From Candidatus Parcubacteria bacterium (GTDB lineage Bacteria; Patescibacteriota; Minisyncoccia; Phycocordibacterales; GCA-2747955), in the NCBI GenBank assembly GCA_027024305.1, contig JALVSO010000017.1:1-6339 (forward strand): a stretch of 6,339 nucleotides of DNA, given 5' to 3'. This document shows, piece by piece, positions 4,567-6,339 of the stretch. Every line of letters begins with the position of its first letter. The first letter of the stretch is position 1. Position numbers and translations under genes: made by a program. The notes beneath the pieces are model-generated. The model was not told the origin of the DNA and searched no databases. It saw only the letters and a program-made list of their open reading frames with translations.

Positions 4567-4631
4567 CCTGCGGTGCATTGCTGCACACATCGTTTCCAAC
4601 GATGCGCTTTCGACCACTCAGCCACCTTTCC
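4547..4631 (-). tRNA. tRNA-Ser (anticodon GGA)
   Basis: On the minus strand the acceptor arms GGAAAGG (4631-4625) and CCTTTCC (4554-4548) pair fully, with discriminator G at 4547 as usual for serine. The D-arm is GCTGAGTGGTCGAAAGC. The anticodon stem CATCG/CGATG holds loop TTGGAAA, giving anticodon GGA (codons UCC and UCU). A long variable arm GTGCA-GCAA-TGCAC marks it as class II. The T-arm is GCAGG-TTCGAAT-CCTGT. The length is 85 nt. CCA is not encoded; the gene is followed by AAAATACC. Confidence 0.95.
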
Positions 4632-4638
4632 ACTCGGT

Positions 4639-4667
4639 ATTTTAACATTTTTCTTTAAAATGGTAAA
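4639..4667 (-). promoter_or_regulatory. Candidate promoter of tRNA-Ser
   Basis: Read on the minus strand, TTTACC (4667-4662), a 17-bp spacer and TAAAAT (4644-4639) form a sigma70-like promoter ending 7 bp before the tRNA 5' end. Transcription would start at or just before the mature 5' end. The AT-richness makes chance matches likely, but the spacing and position are good. Part of it overlaps the upstream leader of the divergent rhuM-fic gene. Confidence 0.4.
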
Positions 4668-4680
4668 ATGAAAAAAAGAA

Positions 4681-5664
4681 ATGAAAAGAAAGAAAGAAAT
4701 AAAAGAAGTGGTAATATACCAAGCCAAAAACGGAGCCATTGAGTTCCGGGGTGATTTTGCTAGTGAGACCATTTGGGCCAATCAAAAACAAATTGCGGAA
4801 GTTTTTGGAGTGGAAAGATCGGTTGTTACAAAACATATCCGGAATATACTTAAAGATGGTGAAATTGATAAAGAATCAACTTGTGCAAAATTTGCACAAG
4901 TTCAATCGGAGGGGAAACGTTTAATAAAAAGAGAGGTTGAATTCTATAACCTTGATATTATTCTTGCCGTAGGATATAGAACAAAGTCAGCCAGGGCCGT
5001 TGAGTTTAGAAAATGAGCCACTAAAATCCTAAAACAACATATCACCAAAGGCTACACCATAAATAAAAAAATTATCGGAAAACACTATACGGAGTTTATA
5101 AAAGCCGTTGAGGGTGTTCAAAAATTATTGCCGAAAAATAACAGCATTCCGGTGGAAAATATTTTGGAACTGATAAAATCCTTTGCCGGGACATGGTTTT
5201 CCCTGGAATCCTATGATGAAAATAAATTGCCGGAAAAGGGCTTTACCAAAAAAGAACTGTCCATTCAGGCCGATGAATTATATTCAGCCATTGAAAAGTT
5301 TAAAAAAGAACTGGTGAAGAAGAAGGAAGCCACGGAATTGTTTGCCCGGGAAAGAAAGACCGGAGGACTTGAAGGAATTTTGGGAAATGTTTTTCAGTCG
5401 GCTTTTGGCAGAGATCTCTATGACAGTCTGGAATCAAAAGCGGCCCATATTCTATACTTTATAGTGAAAGATCATCCTTTTAGTGACGGAAATAAGCGAA
5501 CGGGAGCTTTTGCTTTTATTTGATTTTTGAACAAAGCTGGAATTTTTTATCGGAGTAAAATAACCCCGGAGGCTCTAACGGCTATTACTCTTTTGATCGC
5601 CGAGTCAAAACCAAGCGATAAAGACCGAATGATCGGTATTCTTTTACTGATGCTTAAAAAGTAA
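4681..5664 (+). CDS. RhuM-family DNA-binding protein fused to a Fic/Doc domain, two UGA-Trp codons
   Basis: The 327-aa product has an N-terminal RhuM-type region (about 10-120): IYQAKNGAIEFRGDF, ETIWANQKQIAEVFGVERSV with a helix-turn-helix look, then YNLDIILAVGYR and EFRK-W-ATKIL. A linker rich in Lys and Glu follows. The C-terminal Fic/Doc fold (about 155-325) has motif HPFSDGNKR at residues 265-273, in which Lys replaces the middle Gly of classical HxFxDGNGR as in Doc. Fic/Doc enzymes transfer AMP or phosphate to target proteins; which applies here cannot be told. No (S/T)xxxE(G/N) inhibitory motif is evident. TGA at 5014-5016 (residue 112) and 5521-5523 (residue 281) sit at conserved Trp positions, while two other Trp are TGG. 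ATG 4681 is preferred; an in-frame ATG at 4660 would add seven residues, one of them UGA. The gene starts 49 bp from a divergent tRNA-Ser. Confidence 0.88.
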
Positions 5665-5688
5665 TAATAAATTTAATAAAAATAAAAA

Positions 5689-6339
5689 ATGAAAAAATAT
5701 TTAATAGCCAATTTTGGAGAACTTTTTTTGAAAGGAGGGAACATCTCTTTTTTTGAAGACAAACTCTATTCAAATTTTCTGGAGAAAATCGGAGAACTGA
5801 AAGAAAAAATCATTTTTGAGAAGAAGAGCGGGGGAGCTTTTTTTATGGGTTTGAAAGACGGAATCTCGGAAGAGGAGAAAGAAATTTTAAAGGAGAAAAT
5901 CAAAAACACTCCCGGTTTTTCCACCTACTATGAAGCCCGGGCCTGTCTAACGGATTTGGAGGAAATTAAAAAAGCCTTGGTAGAGTTGTCGGAAGAATAT
6001 TTTAAAAAAAATCCGCAGATTAAAACCTTCGGTCTGAAAACGGAAAAGGCCGACAGTGGTATTAAAATAAAGAGCAATGATGTCAATGTGGGGGGAGGCT
6101 CGGCTGTCTGGAAATACTTTTCAACCATTGGTAATGAGCTATCGGTCAATTTGGATAATCCCGATTTGAAAATTCATATCAAAATGAAGAAAGACAAAAC
6201 CTTTCTTTTTACGGAAGTGGAAAAAGCCGTCGGCGGTTTGCCCGTTGGCACGGCCGGGCGGGCGGTGGCGCTTTTTTCCGGAGGCATAGATTCTCCGGTG
6301 GCCGCTTTTTTGGCCATGAAGAGGGGGCTGGAAATAACC
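5689..6339 (+). CDS. thiI: ThiI-like tRNA 4-thiouridine sulfurtransferase, N-terminal part
   Basis: 217 residues are visible and the frame is open to the window edge. ThiI adenylates U8 of tRNA and transfers sulfur to make 4-thiouridine; some members also feed thiamine synthesis. Visible parts are an N-terminal ferredoxin-like domain with FGELFLKGGNISFFEDKL (compare GELxLKGxNRxxFE), a THUMP domain (about 60-165, with TPGFSTYYEA, KTFGLKT, NPDLKIHIKM), the hinge GGLPVGTAGRAVALF, and the PP-loop ATP-binding motif SGGIDSPVA at 197-205. The rhodanese domain, if any, is outside the window. The only Trp is TGG and there is no TGA. ATG 5689 fits the family start. It lies 24 nt after the rhuM-fic stop, so the two may share a transcript. 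No Shine-Dalgarno is visible. Confidence 0.92.
   Translation, partial: MKKYLIANFGELFLKGGNISFFEDKLYSNFLEKIGELKEKIIFEKKSGGAFFMGLKDGISEEEKEILKEKIKNTPGFSTYYEARACLTDLEEIKKALVELSEEYFKKNPQIKTFGLKTEKADSGIKIKSNDVNVGGGSAVWKYFSTIGNELSVNLDNPDLKIHIKMKKDKTFLFTEVEKAVGGLPVGTAGRAVALFSGGIDSPVAAFLAMKRGLEIT

Noticed and set aside
4256..4781. Minus-strand open frames of 106-130 codons over the repeats and tRNA-Ser
   Set aside because: They are translations of the tRNA gene and of the repeated terminator palindrome (the same KTEANAS-like peptide at each copy), not proteins.
305..5664. UGA as glycine (table 25) or selenocysteine
   Set aside because: The most diagnostic UGA positions are conserved Trp or aromatic sites (L2 PWGKP, RhuM FRxWAT, L3 GRV-x-KGKKM), not Gly. 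Ribosomal proteins are not selenoproteins and no SECIS-like element was looked for or needed.

Overview
The window reads best as chromosomal DNA of a Patescibacteria/CPR-like bacterium, most like Parcubacteria from remembered ribosomal-protein sequences; no search could be run. It is AT-rich, and no start has a good Shine-Dalgarno at normal spacing. Its central property is that UGA is almost certainly read as tryptophan. Four genes (rplC, rplW, rplB and a rhuM-fic gene) carry seven in-frame TGA codons with no frameshift around them. The most diagnostic lie where the families have Trp or another aromatic residue: L2 'K-W-GKP', RhuM 'FRK-W-ATK', Fic 'AFI-W-FLN', L3 'VKR-W-GF' and 'GRV-W-KGKKM'. 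All six visible gene ends use TAA or TAG. Read with the standard code, these genes would look like broken fragments.

Layout. Positions 1-68 hold the end of rpsJ (S10). Then follow rplC (L3, 305-913), rplD (L4, 1359-2024), rplW (L23, 2027-2308) and rplB (L2, 2630-3484), the usual S10-operon order. The gaps are unusually long (236, 445 and 321 bp; only rplD-rplW is tight) and full of hairpins and imperfect palindromes. After rplB comes a strong intrinsic terminator, so rpsS-rplV-rpsC do not follow as usual.

Positions 3485-4546 (about 1.06 kb) have no credible gene. They form a repeat-rich stretch. A composite unit of about 210 bp occurs twice (from 3605 and 4139). It consists of a 95-100 bp element with AGCACCACTTTTG/CAAAAGTGGTGCT ends, then a palindrome built from a tRNA-Ser 3' end plus its terminator hairpin. 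A third copy of the palindrome is the true 3' flank of a minus-strand tRNA-Ser(GGA) at 4547-4631. A third copy of the terminal-inverted-repeat element lies far away, between rpsJ and rplC. A 164-bp imperfect palindrome and several perfect hairpins fill the rest.

From 4681 on, plus-strand coding resumes. A RhuM-type DNA-binding domain is fused to a Fic/Doc domain (4681-5664, two UGA-Trp codons). After 24 nt comes the start of thiI (tRNA 4-thiouridine sulfurtransferase, cut off by the window end). The S10-operon proteins build the 50S and 30S subunits. ThiI acts on tRNA. The RhuM-Fic protein is accessory or defence/toxin-like and has no obvious link to its neighbours.
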